DNA of 52,632 nucleotides from Ammonifex sp. (lineage in GTDB: Bacteria; Bacillota; Desulfotomaculia; Desulfotomaculales; Ammonificaceae): assembly GCA_003604985.1 (NCBI GenBank), contig QZIW01000073.1, positions 1 to 52,632 of the forward strand. The letters run 5' to 3'. A program made the translations under genes and the position numbers. Below, piece by piece: positions 9,036 through 18,784 of the stretch. Each line of letters begins with the position of its first letter. Within the stretch, counting starts at the first letter, position 1. The notes under the pieces were generated by a model. That model was not told where the DNA came from, made no database searches, and was given only the letters and a program-made list of their open reading frames with translations.

Positions 9036-10877
9036 ATGGGTGCCGTTAGGATAACAGATACCACTTTACGCGATGCTCACCAGAGTCTTTGGGCGACCAG
9101 GATGCGTACGGAAGACATGCTTCCTATTGCGGAGCGCGTGGACCGCGTTGGTTACCATTCCCTCGAGATGTGGGGAGGAGCTACTTTCGACGTATGCCTG
9201 CGCTACCTGTACGATGATCCGTGGGAGAGGATCAGGGAACTCAAAAAGAGGGTCAAAAGTACGCCGCTGCAAATGCTCCTGAGGGGACAGTCGCTGGTCG
9301 GGTACGGGCATTACCCGGATGATGTCGCCGAAGCCTTTGTAAAAAGGGCCGTGGCAAACGGCATAGATATCATCCGCATTTTTGATGCTTTGAACGATAT
9401 TAGAAATCTCGCATTCACGATGAAGGTGGCGAAAGAGGCCGGAGCGCATGTGCAGGCGACGGTCGTGTACACCCTCAGCCCGGTGCACACAACCGAACAT
9501 TACCTTGAGACTGCTAAAAACCTTGTGGAAATGGGCGCCGACTCGATTTGCATTAAGGACATGGCCGGGATGATGGCCCCTTACCACGCATATGAACTGG
9601 TCAGTCTTTTCAAAAAGCATTTCTCTATCCCAGTGCAACTTCACTGCCACTATATCGGCGGCATGGCCGTAGGGGCGTACTTGAAAGCATCTGAAGCGGG
9701 AGTAGACGTTATTGACACCGCTTCGGTGCCGATTTCTTTCGGGGCTTCGCAGCCGCCGGTGGAAACGGTTGTGCGCGCTTTGAAGGGGACTCCTCACGAT
9801 ACGGGCCTGGACATAAAGGAACTGTTCGAGATAGCGCAGTACTTCGAAGAACTGCGCAAAAAGCGGGGTTTTGACCGCGGCGTGACCCGAATTCACGATA
9901 TGCGCGTTTTCGAACACCAAGTGCCGGGCGGGATGATCTCCAACCTGGTGACCCAGCTTCAGGAACAAAAAGCGATCCACCGCCTCCAGGATGTTCTGGA
10001 CGAAATCCCGCAGGTGCGGGCGGAACTAGGGTACCCGCCTCTGGTGACGCCCACAAGTCAGATCGTGGGGACGCAGGCTGTCCTGAACGTGCTTTTGGCG
10101 GAACGCTATAAGTTGATACCTGAAGAGGTGCGGCGGTACATTCAGGGTTATTACGGACGGCCGCCGGCGCCGATCGATCCGGAGGTGCTTAAAAAAGCCC
10201 TCGGCGATCGCGAACCCATTACCTGTAGACCCGCTGATTTACTTGAGCCGGCACTGGAAAAGCTAAGGGGAGAAATCAAGGATATGGCAACTTCGGAAGA
10301 GGATGTCTTATCCTACGCGCTTTTCCCCCAGGTTGCAAGGCGATTTTTTGAAGCCCGGAAAAAAGGAGACTGCACTTTGGCGGCGGATAAACAGGAGAAG
10401 AAAGAGGCCGGCCCCGAAAAGGAGGCGAAAGTAGTGAACATTAAGGAAATCCGGGAACTCTTGAAGCTTTTGGAAGAAAGCGACGTAACCGAATTCTCGC
10501 TTGAAAGCGCCGGGATGAAGTTAACCATCAGAAAAGGAGGGGCTTTGCCTCAGGGAAAGGATGCCCCCGTGAAGGAACCGGCGTCCCAGGAAGCCGCCGC
10601 CAAAACAGAAAAATCGGCCGCTCCGGACGAGGATTATTGCACGGTCCAATCACCTATGGTAGGTACGTTTTACAGAGCGCCGGCCCCTGACGTGCCGCCC
10701 TACGTGCAGGTGGGCAGCCTAGTGGAGAAGGGACAGGTTCTGTGCATCATTGAGGCCATGAAGCTGATGAACGAAATCCAGACGGAGGTGGCGGGAGAAA
10801 TCATTGACATTCTGGTTGAAAACGGACATCCGGTCGAGTACGGACAACCCCTCTTTCTAATCAGAGAAAGAACCTAA
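9036..10877 (+). CDS. Pyruvate carboxylase subunit B / oxaloacetate decarboxylase alpha-type carboxyltransferase fused to a C-terminal AccB-like biotin carboxyl carrier protein
   Basis: ORF 9012..10877; likely ATG at 9036. N-terminus 'VRITDTTLRDAHQSLWATRMRTEDMLPIAERVDRVGYHSLEMWGGATFD' (PycB/OadA). C-terminus 'NIKEIRELLKLLEESDVTEFSLESAGMKLTIRKG...VQSPMVGTFYRAPAPDVPPYVQVGSLVEKGQVLCIIEAMKLMNEI' (AccB incl. biotinylation EAMKLM). Confidence 0.93.
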   Translation: MGAVRITDTTLRDAHQSLWATRMRTEDMLPIAERVDRVGYHSLEMWGGATFDVCLRYLYDDPWERIRELKKRVKSTPLQMLLRGQSLVGYGHYPDDVAEAFVKRAVANGIDIIRIFDALNDIRNLAFTMKVAKEAGAHVQATVVYTLSPVHTTEHYLETAKNLVEMGADSICIKDMAGMMAPYHAYELVSLFKKHFSIPVQLHCHYIGGMAVGAYLKASEAGVDVIDTASVPISFGASQPPVETVVRALKGTPHDTGLDIKELFEIAQYFEELRKKRGFDRGVTRIHDMRVFEHQVPGGMISNLVTQLQEQKAIHRLQDVLDEIPQVRAELGYPPLVTPTSQIVGTQAVLNVLLAERYKLIPEEVRRYIQGYYGRPPAPIDPEVLKKALGDREPITCRPADLLEPALEKLRGEIKDMATSEEDVLSYALFPQVARRFFEARKKGDCTLAADKQEKKEAGPEKEAKVVNIKEIRELLKLLEESDVTEFSLESAGMKLTIRKGGALPQGKDAPVKEPASQEAAAKTEKSAAPDEDYCTVQSPMVGTFYRAPAPDVPPYVQVGSLVEKGQVLCIIEAMKLMNEIQTEVAGEIIDILVENGHPVEYGQPLFLIRERT

Positions 10878-10902
10878 ATAATCTTGGCGAGAGGATCAGC
10901 AG

Positions 10903-12255
10903 ATGTTCAATAAAATCTTGATAGCCAACCGCGGCGAGATCGCGCTCCGGATCATCCGTGCCTGCAGGGAACTTGGGATAAAAACGGTTATGGTCTACTC
11001 TGACGCCGACAGAGACAGCCTGCCGGTGCGGTTGGCGGATGAGGCTTTTTGTATCGGCCCCGCCGCGCCGGCCAAAAGCTACCTCAACTTCACCAATATT
11101 ATCAGTGTTGCCGAAGTTTCCGGAGCGGAAGCGATCCATCCGGGATATGGTTTTCTGGCCGAAAGCGCCAAGTTTGCTGAGATTTGCGCGAGCTGCGGCA
11201 TTGTGTTTATCGGTCCGCCGGTGGAGGCGCTGGAAAAGATGGGTGACAAGGCAGTAGCCAGGAAAACGGTCGCCGCGGTGGATGTTCCGGTCGTACCCGG
11301 TTCGGAGGAAGTCATCTCCGGCCCGGCGGACGCAAAAGCCCTCGCTGACGAAATGGGTTACCCCGTTTTAATCAAGGCTTCGGCCGGGGGCGGCGGACGG
11401 GGTATGCGGGTGGTTCACTCACCGGTGGAAATAGAAAGGTCGCTCCAGGCGGCACAGGCCGAATCGGAAGCGGCGTTCGGCAGCCCCGATGTCTACCTGG
11501 AAAAGTACGTGGAAGAACCGCGGCACATCGAGTTTCAAATCCTGGGCGATAAAGAGGGTAACATTGTATACTTCGGTGAACGTGATTGTTCCATTCAGCG
11601 CCGCAACCAAAAACTGCTGGAGGAAGCGCCCTCTACCGCACTTGGACCCGCCCTGCGCAGGCGGATGGGCGAAGCCGCGATTAAGGCCGCCCGGGCGGCA
11701 GGTTATTATAACGCAGGCACGGTGGAATTCTTACTGGATAAACATAATAACTTTTATTTCATTGAGATGAACACCAGGATCCAGGTGGAACACCCGGTGA
11801 CGGAAATGGTCGCGCGGCGTGACCTGGTAAAGGAGCAGATCAGGATTGCCGCCGGCGAACCGATGCAATTCAAGCAGGCGGACCTTCGTATCGAAGGCTG
11901 GGCCATCGAATGCCGCATCAACGCGGAGGACCCGAGCCGCAATTTTGCGCCCTGTCCGGGGGTGATCACTACCTTTATACCGCCCGGGGGACCGGAGGTG
12001 CGTGTAGACACAGCGGCATACCCGGGTTATACCATCCAGCAGTACTACGACTCGCTGATAGCCAAGGTAGTTACGTGGGGCCGGGACCGGGAAGAGGCTG
12101 TGACCAGAATGGAACGGGCACTGGAGGAGTTCATCATCGAGGGCGTTAACACCACCATTCCGTTTCACCAGCGGGTACTGCGCAACGCATTCTTCCGGCG
12201 GGGAGAAATCTACACCAACTTTGTCCAGCGACGTATTTTAGCTGAAGAGAATTAA
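10903..12255 (+). CDS. accC: Biotin carboxylase subunit
   Basis: MFNKILIANRGEIALRIIRACRELGIKTV; ATP-grasp motif KASAGGGGRGMR; EMNTRIQVEHPVTEM. Confidence 0.95.
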   Translation: MFNKILIANRGEIALRIIRACRELGIKTVMVYSDADRDSLPVRLADEAFCIGPAAPAKSYLNFTNIISVAEVSGAEAIHPGYGFLAESAKFAEICASCGIVFIGPPVEALEKMGDKAVARKTVAAVDVPVVPGSEEVISGPADAKALADEMGYPVLIKASAGGGGRGMRVVHSPVEIERSLQAAQAESEAAFGSPDVYLEKYVEEPRHIEFQILGDKEGNIVYFGERDCSIQRRNQKLLEEAPSTALGPALRRRMGEAAIKAARAAGYYNAGTVEFLLDKHNNFYFIEMNTRIQVEHPVTEMVARRDLVKEQIRIAAGEPMQFKQADLRIEGWAIECRINAEDPSRNFAPCPGVITTFIPPGGPEVRVDTAAYPGYTIQQYYDSLIAKVVTWGRDREEAVTRMERALEEFIIEGVNTTIPFHQRVLRNAFFRRGEIYTNFVQRRILAEEN

Positions 12256-12316
12256 AGTTGATTTAGCGGGAAAAATTTAGTATGATGGATAAAAATTCGG
12301 ACAGGGGGGCTGTATT

Positions 12317-12718
12317 TTGAGCACAGGTATGACACCAGGGCCGGAGACCAGGGGCGAACTGGGAGCTGTTCGAATCGCGAACGAGGTAGTAGGGGTAATT
12401 GCGGGTTTGGCAGCCACCGAAGTGGCGGGTATTGCCGGAATGAGCGGCGGTATTGCCGGCGGCATCGCCGAAATGCTCGGGCGCAAGAACCTTTCAAAGG
12501 GAGTTAAGGTCGAAGTCGGAGAGCGCGAGGCGGCCATCGATCTGTACGTAGTAGTCAATTTCGGGGTGCGGATAGCCGATGTTGCGGCGCAAGTGCAAAC
12601 CAACGTTAAGCAGGCGGTGGAGGAAATGACCGGCCTTGCGGTGGTCGAGGTCAACCTGCACGTTCAGGGAGTAGTTTTTCCCGATGAGCCGCGGGAAGAA
12701 GAGCGTAAGCTGCGCTGA
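12317..12718 (+). CDS. Asp23/Gls24 family envelope stress response protein
   Basis: TTG start; 'LGAVRIANEVVGVIAGLAATEVAGIAGMSGG...GVKVEVGEREAAIDLYVVVNFGVRIADVA...VEVNLHVQGVVF' typical Asp23. Confidence 0.9.
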   Translation: MSTGMTPGPETRGELGAVRIANEVVGVIAGLAATEVAGIAGMSGGIAGGIAEMLGRKNLSKGVKVEVGEREAAIDLYVVVNFGVRIADVAAQVQTNVKQAVEEMTGLAVVEVNLHVQGVVFPDEPREEERKLR

Positions 12719-12806
12719 GCGCCCTTTCTTCCGAAACACCTTCAAGATGTGGGGGATTAAGAACAATCGTTTGTTGCGATAAAAGACTTCCAGGGGAGTG
12801 ATCTTA

Positions 12807-13343
12807 ATGGGACCGTTTGATCGCGGTCTCTTATTGCTTTACAGCTTGTGCTTCACGGTCATTCTGGGGCTGATGTTGCTTATGTGCACGGGCTGGGCGC
12901 CCGCCCTGCAACTGGCGGAGAACATCTTCACTCCCGAAAGGCAGGTTATCTTCGCCGCCGCCGGGATTATCCTTTTTGTCGCGGGATTAAGATTGATGTT
13001 CGCCAGTATCAAGCCCGGGAAAAGGATGGAGAAGGTGGCCGTAATCGAGGATAATCCGCTCGGCCAGGTGCGCATAGCGCTTACCGCCGTGGAAAGCCTG
13101 GTTTCAAAAGTAGTGGCCAATTTTACCGGTGTCAGGGAAGTCCGGCCCAAGGTCCTGACACAAGCCGACGGCATAGCCGTTCAAGTGAAACTCGTTACTG
13201 CGCCGAGTATCAGTATCCCTGAAGTATCGCAGGAGATCCAGCAGCAAGTCAAGGAGAGGGTACTTGAAGTTACGGGCATCACCGTAAACAACGTGAGGGT
13301 CGTGGTGGACAACATTACCACGGCCAAACCGCGGGTAGAGTAG
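12807..13343 (+). CDS. amaP: Alkaline shock response membrane anchor protein AmaP
   Basis: Two N-terminal TM segments plus Asp23-like C-terminal region; sits between asp23 and a DUF2273-type gene; ATG at 12807 follows CAGGGGAG. Confidence 0.85.
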   Translation: MGPFDRGLLLLYSLCFTVILGLMLLMCTGWAPALQLAENIFTPERQVIFAAAGIILFVAGLRLMFASIKPGKRMEKVAVIEDNPLGQVRIALTAVESLVSKVVANFTGVREVRPKVLTQADGIAVQVKLVTAPSISIPEVSQEIQQQVKERVLEVTGITVNNVRVVVDNITTAKPRVE

Positions 13344-13353
13344 GGAGGAAATC

Positions 13354-13563
13354 GTGAATTACCAGGAGTTCTTTGAACACCACCGTGGTAAAGTGATCGG
13401 TGTGGCTTTGGGGCTTGCGTTCGGCTGGTTTTCCATCGTTTACGGTTTTTGGAAGGCCTTGTTTGTGACTATTTGTGTAGGGTTTGGCTACTACGTCGGC
13501 AAACGGGTCGATGAAAGGCTGGATTTGGGTCGCTTGTGGAACAGGCTCTTCCGGGAGAAATAG
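13354..13563 (+). CDS. DUF2273 family small membrane protein
   Basis: 69 aa; 'HRGKVIGVALGLAFGWFSIVYGFWKALFVTICVGFGYYVGKRVDERLDL' and Asp23-cluster context. Confidence 0.85.
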   Translation: MNYQEFFEHHRGKVIGVALGLAFGWFSIVYGFWKALFVTICVGFGYYVGKRVDERLDLGRLWNRLFREK

Positions 13564-13569
13564 GGTTAC

Positions 13570-13989
13570 ATGAGCCGGCACAGGGCAAGGGAAGCGGTTC
13601 TCGTTGTCCTCTTTCAGGTTGATGTGGGAAATGCTCAACCGGATGAAGCATTCCAGCGGACGATGGACGACCGGAGTGTTGAGGGCCAGGACCGGGAGTT
13701 CGCCCAAAGTGCGGTCTCGGGGACGCTTGAAAACCTGCACCGGATAGACGAAATAATCAAGTGCCTGAGCCGTGACTGGAAGATTGAACGGATGAACAGG
13801 GTTGACCGCAACCTGATGCGGTTGGCGCTCTACGAAATCTTATACCGGAACGACATTCCCCCCAGCGTGGCGATCAACGAAGCGGTAGAACTGGCGAAAA
13901 AATACGGCGGCGCTGACTCGCCCCGTTTTGTAAACGGTATCCTGGGTAAAGTCGCCGAGCGTTTACAGGAGTTTAAAACAGGGCAATAG
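13570..13989 (+). CDS. nusB: Transcription antitermination factor NusB
   Basis: MSRHRAREAVLVVLFQVDVG...RVDRNLMRLALYEILYRNDIPPSVAINEAVELAKKYGGADSPRFVNGILGKV. Confidence 0.95.
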   Translation: MSRHRAREAVLVVLFQVDVGNAQPDEAFQRTMDDRSVEGQDREFAQSAVSGTLENLHRIDEIIKCLSRDWKIERMNRVDRNLMRLALYEILYRNDIPPSVAINEAVELAKKYGGADSPRFVNGILGKVAERLQEFKTGQ

Positions 13990-14001
13990 CGGCCCTTTTT
14001 T
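13980..14001 (+). terminator. Weak intrinsic terminator/attenuator after nusB
   Basis: AGGGC-aatagcg-GCCCT followed by a T run. Confidence 0.45.
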
Positions 14002-14065
14002 GCTTTTCGGCTGCAGGGTCTTGGTTTAGCCTTAAAAAATAAGTTTACATTTTCCGGGGGATAAG

Positions 14066-15265
14066 ATGCCGGTCTTCTCCGTAACTGAAGTCACGAAGCG
14101 CATCCAGGAACTCCTCGACGGCGACCCCGTTCTGGGAGCTTTGTGGGTGCGGGGCGAAATTTCGAATCTAAGCGTTCCTTTTTCAGGACACATCTACTTC
14201 ACGCTGAAAGACCAGACCGCCCAGTTAAGGGCGGTTATGTTCCGTTCGCGTGCGCATGCGCTCGCCTTTCAGCCGGCAAACGGCCTCACGGTGCTGATCA
14301 GGGGGAGAGTGTCGGTGTACGAGCGCGACGGGAAGGTGCAGTTATACGTATATGAAATGGAGGCCGACGGTACGGGTGAACAGGATTTGCTGTTGCGGGA
14401 ACTCAGAGCGCGTCTTGAGCGTGAGGGGCTGTTTGACCCGAGCCGAAAACGAGGTTTGCCGCGGTTTCCAAAGCGCATCGGCGTCGCGACTTCACTTGAG
14501 GGAGCGGCAATTCGCGACATAGTCGAAATCACGCGCCGCAACTGGCCGTTGTCGGAGGCGGTGATCGCGCCCTGCGCGGTGCAGGGCGAAGGCGCCCCGG
14601 CTCAGATTTCAGCGGCGGTGGAACTGCTCAACAGGTTCGGTAACGTGGACGTAATAATTGTCGGACGGGGCGGCGGCTCATTTGAAGAGCTTAACGCTTT
14701 CAACACGGAAATGGTTGTCCGCAGCATTTTCGGTTCACGCATCCCAGTGGTTTCGGCCGTCGGGCACGAGCGGGACGTAACGTTGTCCGACATGGCAGCA
14801 GATGCGCGCGCGGCCACACCCTCCGCGGCTGCGGCGCTGGTTGTGCCGAATCAGGGAGAAATCTCGGACCAAATCGACCGCCTGGCCGAAAGGCTCCGGT
14901 CGGCGTTACTGGGAAGGGTTAGACTTTTCCAGTTCAGACTCCAAAGGGTTACTGAGAACCGCGTTTTTACGCGGCCGGTGGAGTCAATTCTCGGCCCAAC
15001 GGCCCAAAACCTGGACAACCTTGCGGTACGCCTGGAACGTGCGGCCCGCGAACTGCTGAGAAAAGCGGAGCAACACGTCGCTGATTTAACGGCCAGGATC
15101 AACATTTTGAGTCCGATGGACACTCTTTCGCGCGGTTATTCCATTTGCCGGCGGCCGGCGACTGGTGAGTTGGTTACTGACGCTGCCCGTGTTACGGCCG
15201 GGGAAGACGTGGAAGTGATATTATACCGGGGCCGGCTTCACTGCAAGGTTGAAAAGTCCGTTTGA
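14066..15265 (+). CDS. xseA: Exodeoxyribonuclease VII large subunit
   Basis: 'FSVTEVTKRIQELLDGDPVLGALWVRGEISNLSVPFSGHIYFTLKDQTAQLRAVMF...VDVIIVGRGGGSFEELNAFN'. Confidence 0.95.
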   Translation: MPVFSVTEVTKRIQELLDGDPVLGALWVRGEISNLSVPFSGHIYFTLKDQTAQLRAVMFRSRAHALAFQPANGLTVLIRGRVSVYERDGKVQLYVYEMEADGTGEQDLLLRELRARLEREGLFDPSRKRGLPRFPKRIGVATSLEGAAIRDIVEITRRNWPLSEAVIAPCAVQGEGAPAQISAAVELLNRFGNVDVIIVGRGGGSFEELNAFNTEMVVRSIFGSRIPVVSAVGHERDVTLSDMAADARAATPSAAAALVVPNQGEISDQIDRLAERLRSALLGRVRLFQFRLQRVTENRVFTRPVESILGPTAQNLDNLAVRLERAARELLRKAEQHVADLTARINILSPMDTLSRGYSICRRPATGELVTDAARVTAGEDVEVILYRGRLHCKVEKSV

Positions 15266-15376
15266 CGCGGCATGGTACCCCTTAGGAAGCTTTTTATTCC
15301 GTTTGCCCACCCGTTGTTTACAAACAGGGTAAAAATTGGTTAGTCTTTCCGAAAAGTCAAAGAAAGGGGTTTGACG

Positions 15377-16225
15377 ATGGGGGATATTTTGGACGGTAAG
15401 GCTCTTGCCGCTCAAATCAAAGAGGAAGTAAAAGGAGGGGTCGGGAAGCTGGCCGAAAAGGGCATCGTTGTAAAGCTTACCGCGGTCCTTGTCGGCGACG
15501 ACCCCGGATCCGTGGTTTACGCGCGAGCCAAAGAGAAGGCCTGTGCGGGTGTCGGTATGGCTTATGAACTCCACCACCTGCCGGGGAGCGCTACGGAGGC
15601 TGAACTGATTGGATTGATTCAGAAGTTGAATACCGATGAATCGGTCCATGGCATCCTGGTGGAGTTCCCCCTACCCAAGCAGATCAACAAGTGGAGGGTG
15701 CTGGACGCTCTTTCCCCGCTGAAGGATGTCGACGGAATGACGGCCATCAACCGGGGGCGGCTCCTCGCGGGGGAAGACGGACTCTTTCCCGCTACGCCGC
15801 AAAGCTGTATTGAGATTATGGAGCGTTACGGCATTCATTTAGCCGGTAAGCACGCTGTTCTTGTAGGGCGAGGCGAGACGGTCGGACGACCGCTTATCCT
15901 GATGCTTTTGGGCAAAAATGCCACAGTTACGGTCTGCCACACGAAAACTCAGGACCTGGCCGGCCATACCCGCACCGCAGACGTTTTAATCACCGCCGTG
16001 GGCCGGGCGGGGCTGGTCACTGCCGATATGGTAAAGCCCGGTGCGGTCGTTGTGGACGCCGGTATCAACCAGACTGAAAAAGGCATCTGCGGTGACGTCG
16101 ACTTCGAAAACGTCAAACCAATCGCCGGCCGCATCACGCCTGTACCGGGCGGCGTTGGAAGTCTGACGACAACGCTGATCATGAAAAACGTATTGAAGGC
16201 CATCGAGCTACAGGGTATAGGTTAG
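15377..16225 (+). CDS. folD: Bifunctional methylenetetrahydrofolate dehydrogenase/methenyltetrahydrofolate cyclohydrolase
   Basis: 'ILVEFPLPKQIN', 'DALSPLKDVDGMTAINRGRLLAG', 'PGGVGSLTTTLIMKN'. Confidence 0.95.
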   Translation: MGDILDGKALAAQIKEEVKGGVGKLAEKGIVVKLTAVLVGDDPGSVVYARAKEKACAGVGMAYELHHLPGSATEAELIGLIQKLNTDESVHGILVEFPLPKQINKWRVLDALSPLKDVDGMTAINRGRLLAGEDGLFPATPQSCIEIMERYGIHLAGKHAVLVGRGETVGRPLILMLLGKNATVTVCHTKTQDLAGHTRTADVLITAVGRAGLVTADMVKPGAVVVDAGINQTEKGICGDVDFENVKPIAGRITPVPGGVGSLTTTLIMKNVLKAIELQGIG

Positions 16226-16239
16226 GAGGGGAGTGCAAA

Positions 16240-16878
16240 ATGTCCGGTATTTTCGACTGGAGCCTGAAACAATTCTTAGCGGAAGCCGCTTCGAGCGCTC
16301 CCACACCCGGCGGAGGAAGCGTAGCCGCAGTCTGCGGCTCCCTGGCGGCGGCAATGGTTTCGATGGTTGCGAACCTTACCGTCGGGAAGGAGAAGTACAA
16401 AGACGTAGAGAGTGAAATGAAAGAGATTTTAGCGGAGAGTGCAAACCTGCTCGAACGGCTCGAAATGTTAGTAGCAGCGGATATGGAAGCATTCAACGGT
16501 TTCATGGCGGTGTTAAAACTCCCCAAAGAAAGCGAGGAGCAGAAGGCCGAGCGTGGACGCCGGATGCAGGAGGCGCTCGTTAAAGCCACGGACACGCCCC
16601 TTGGCATTGCTGAAACCTGTATGAGAATTCTCGAACTCGCCGGGGAGGCGGCCCTTAAGGGCAACAAAGGGGCGGTCAGCGACGCCGGTGTAGCTGCTTT
16701 CGCAGCCGAAGCAGCGCTGAATGCCGCGTTGCTTAACGTGGATATCAATGTCCCGTCCATCAAGGATAACGCCTACGTTGAACAAGCGGTGGGAAAACGC
16801 CGGGAACTCAGCCGCCAGGCCGCCGTTCTAAGGGAAAAGGCTGTGGGGGCGGTGGCCGCCCGCCTGGCCGTAAACTGA
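16240..16878 (+). CDS. Cyclodeaminase/cyclohydrolase family protein (FTCD_C; FchA-like)
   Basis: 'LAEAASSAPTPGGGSVAAVCGSLAAAMVSMVANLTVGKEKYKDVE', conserved FTCD_C domain; adjacent to folD. Confidence 0.88.
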   Translation: MSGIFDWSLKQFLAEAASSAPTPGGGSVAAVCGSLAAAMVSMVANLTVGKEKYKDVESEMKEILAESANLLERLEMLVAADMEAFNGFMAVLKLPKESEEQKAERGRRMQEALVKATDTPLGIAETCMRILELAGEAALKGNKGAVSDAGVAAFAAEAALNAALLNVDINVPSIKDNAYVEQAVGKRRELSRQAAVLREKAVGAVAARLAVN

Positions 16879-16959
16879 GTATGATTGTCAAACTTTAAAT
16901 GTCGTTAGACGTCTGCCGCAAACCGCCGGTTGATTGCTGATTGCTTTTAATCTGGGGGA

Positions 16960-17523
16960 ATGGGAGTGGGTTTGGTAAAGCCGATAGTCAGCGTTTTTAC
17001 CGGCGTGACAGAGTTGTTCGGAGAAGTGGAGTTCTTTTTTTCGGGGCGCTTCGGCGCCCCGGACTACGTAAGTCCGGATCTTAATTTTAATCAAACCGGA
17101 TACTACGCGAAGGAAATGGGCACTGGTCTGGTTCGGCGCATATATTCCTATCCCGACCTGATAAAACCAGCCGAATTATATCCCCTTAAACTTCTAACCA
17201 TCGACGTTGAGAACCGCTGGCGGGTAGAAGGAAAGCGCCGGGTAAATATTGACCCCGGGTACCTGAGCCTGGCAAAACTGGTACTGGCAACGACTAAAGA
17301 CAACGTTCACCGGATCTGTATCGGTGAAGGAGTCTACGCCGAAGTCACCCTGTTTTTTGAAAAAGGTGGGTTTCATCCATGGCCGTGGACATACCCGGAC
17401 TACGCCAGTGACGAATACCGCATGATTTTTGCCTGCATCCGTGAAATTTACCGTGGACAAGTTCGAAACGGGGAACAGAATACATTTAAAAGGACACATT
17501 CAGGACCGCCGGTGCGGAAGTGA
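16960..17523 (+). CDS. DUF4416 family protein
   Basis: 187 aa; 'TGYYAKEMGTGLVRRIYSYPDLIKPAELYPLKLLTIDVENRW...GRRVNIDPGYLSLAKLVLATTKDN'-type pattern. Confidence 0.75.
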   Translation: MGVGLVKPIVSVFTGVTELFGEVEFFFSGRFGAPDYVSPDLNFNQTGYYAKEMGTGLVRRIYSYPDLIKPAELYPLKLLTIDVENRWRVEGKRRVNIDPGYLSLAKLVLATTKDNVHRICIGEGVYAEVTLFFEKGGFHPWPWTYPDYASDEYRMIFACIREIYRGQVRNGEQNTFKRTHSGPPVRK

Positions 17524-17585
17524 AATCTTTACAAAACAGGGTGTTGTGCTATACTTTTCATAAATGTCAAAAGGGGTATCATTAA

Positions 17586-17840
17586 GTGGATGACGCAGAA
17601 GATTTGGGATTCGAAAAATCTCTTGAGCGTTTGGAGGCGATTGTACGGGAAATCGAGACTGGAAACCTGAACCTGGACACCGCTATGGCCCGTTTCACCG
17701 AAGGAATGGAGTTGGTGAAAAGATGCCGCGCCTTACTCGCCGGAGCGGAACAAAAACTCTACCTCCTGATCGAAGGCGAGTCTAACGAACCCCACTTGAC
17801 GCCAACCTCTTTAAAAAAGGAAAGTTCCAATGGAATTTAA
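17586..17840 (+). CDS. xseB: Exodeoxyribonuclease VII small subunit
   Basis: 'LGFEKSLERLEAIVREIETGNLNLDTAMARFTEGMELVKRCRALLAGAEQKL'. Confidence 0.93.
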   Translation: MDDAEDLGFEKSLERLEAIVREIETGNLNLDTAMARFTEGMELVKRCRALLAGAEQKLYLLIEGESNEPHLTPTSLKKESSNGI

Positions 17841-18720
17841 GGCGGCGTTGACAGAGAAAGCACGCCTTATCAATCAGGCCCTGGACAGATACCTCCCCCC
17901 CGAATTAGCACCGCCGGGCGTTATCCACCAGGCAATGCGGTACAGCGTTCTTTCCGGCGGCAAACGCCTGCGCCCGGCCCTCGTCCTCGGTGCGGCGGAA
18001 GCGGTTGGCGCCGTCGGCGAAGAAATAATAACGGCGGCCTGCGGGATTGAACTGATACATTGTTACTCCCTTGTTCATGACGATTTGCCCGCGATGGACA
18101 ACGACGACCTGAGACGGGGAAGGCCGACGAGCCACAAGGTTTTCGGCGAAGCAATCGCCATTCTGGTGGGGGACGCCTTGCTGACTTTTGGGTTTGAATT
18201 GTTGGCGCGGGCAGGAATGGGCGGCGGAGTTTTACCGGAGGCCGGTCTCCGGGTTGTGGCCGAGGTTGCGGCCGCAATCGGCACCCACGGCATGGTAGGC
18301 GGGCAGACGCTCGATGTCACAGCGGAAGGAGCGGCCGTTGACCTCAAGCTGATCGAAGAAATACACCGTCTAAAAACGGGGGCCCTTTTTGAGGCTTCGG
18401 TACGGGCCGGAGCAATCCTCGCCGGCGCCACGGACCAGCAGCTTTTTCAGCTTAATCGCTACGCCCGGGAGATCGGTCTGGCCTTCCAGATAACCGATGA
18501 TATACTCGACGTGATAGGCGAAACTGCAAAAACGGGAAAAAGTGTCGGCGGTGACGCCCACAAAAAGAAGCTCAGCTATGCAGGCGTCTTTGGTGTTCCG
18601 GCGGCCCTTAAACGGGCTGAGGAGGCCGTGAATTCGGCGCTCGAAGCGATCGACGATTTCGGTGAAAATGCCGCTTTTTTGCGTCAGGCCGCGCTATTTA
18701 TCTTAACACGCGAATACTAA
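17830..18720 (+). CDS. ispA: Polyprenyl synthetase (farnesyl/geranylgeranyl diphosphate synthase)
   Basis: 'SGGKRLRPALVLGAAEAVG', first Asp-rich motif DDLPAMDNDD, second motif DDILD. Confidence 0.95.
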   Translation: MEFKAALTEKARLINQALDRYLPPELAPPGVIHQAMRYSVLSGGKRLRPALVLGAAEAVGAVGEEIITAACGIELIHCYSLVHDDLPAMDNDDLRRGRPTSHKVFGEAIAILVGDALLTFGFELLARAGMGGGVLPEAGLRVVAEVAAAIGTHGMVGGQTLDVTAEGAAVDLKLIEEIHRLKTGALFEASVRAGAILAGATDQQLFQLNRYAREIGLAFQITDDILDVIGETAKTGKSVGGDAHKKKLSYAGVFGVPAALKRAEEAVNSALEAIDDFGENAAFLRQAALFILTREY

Positions 18721-18784
18721 TAATTAAATCTGCCGGGACAAAGGAAATAAGCCCTTGCGGGAGTTTATCCGGATGCAGCAAGAT

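Noticed and set aside
9066-9980. 304-aa minus-strand ORF
   Set aside because: Antisense to the well-supported carboxyltransferase gene; His/Arg-rich composition typical of shadow ORFs in GC-rich DNA.
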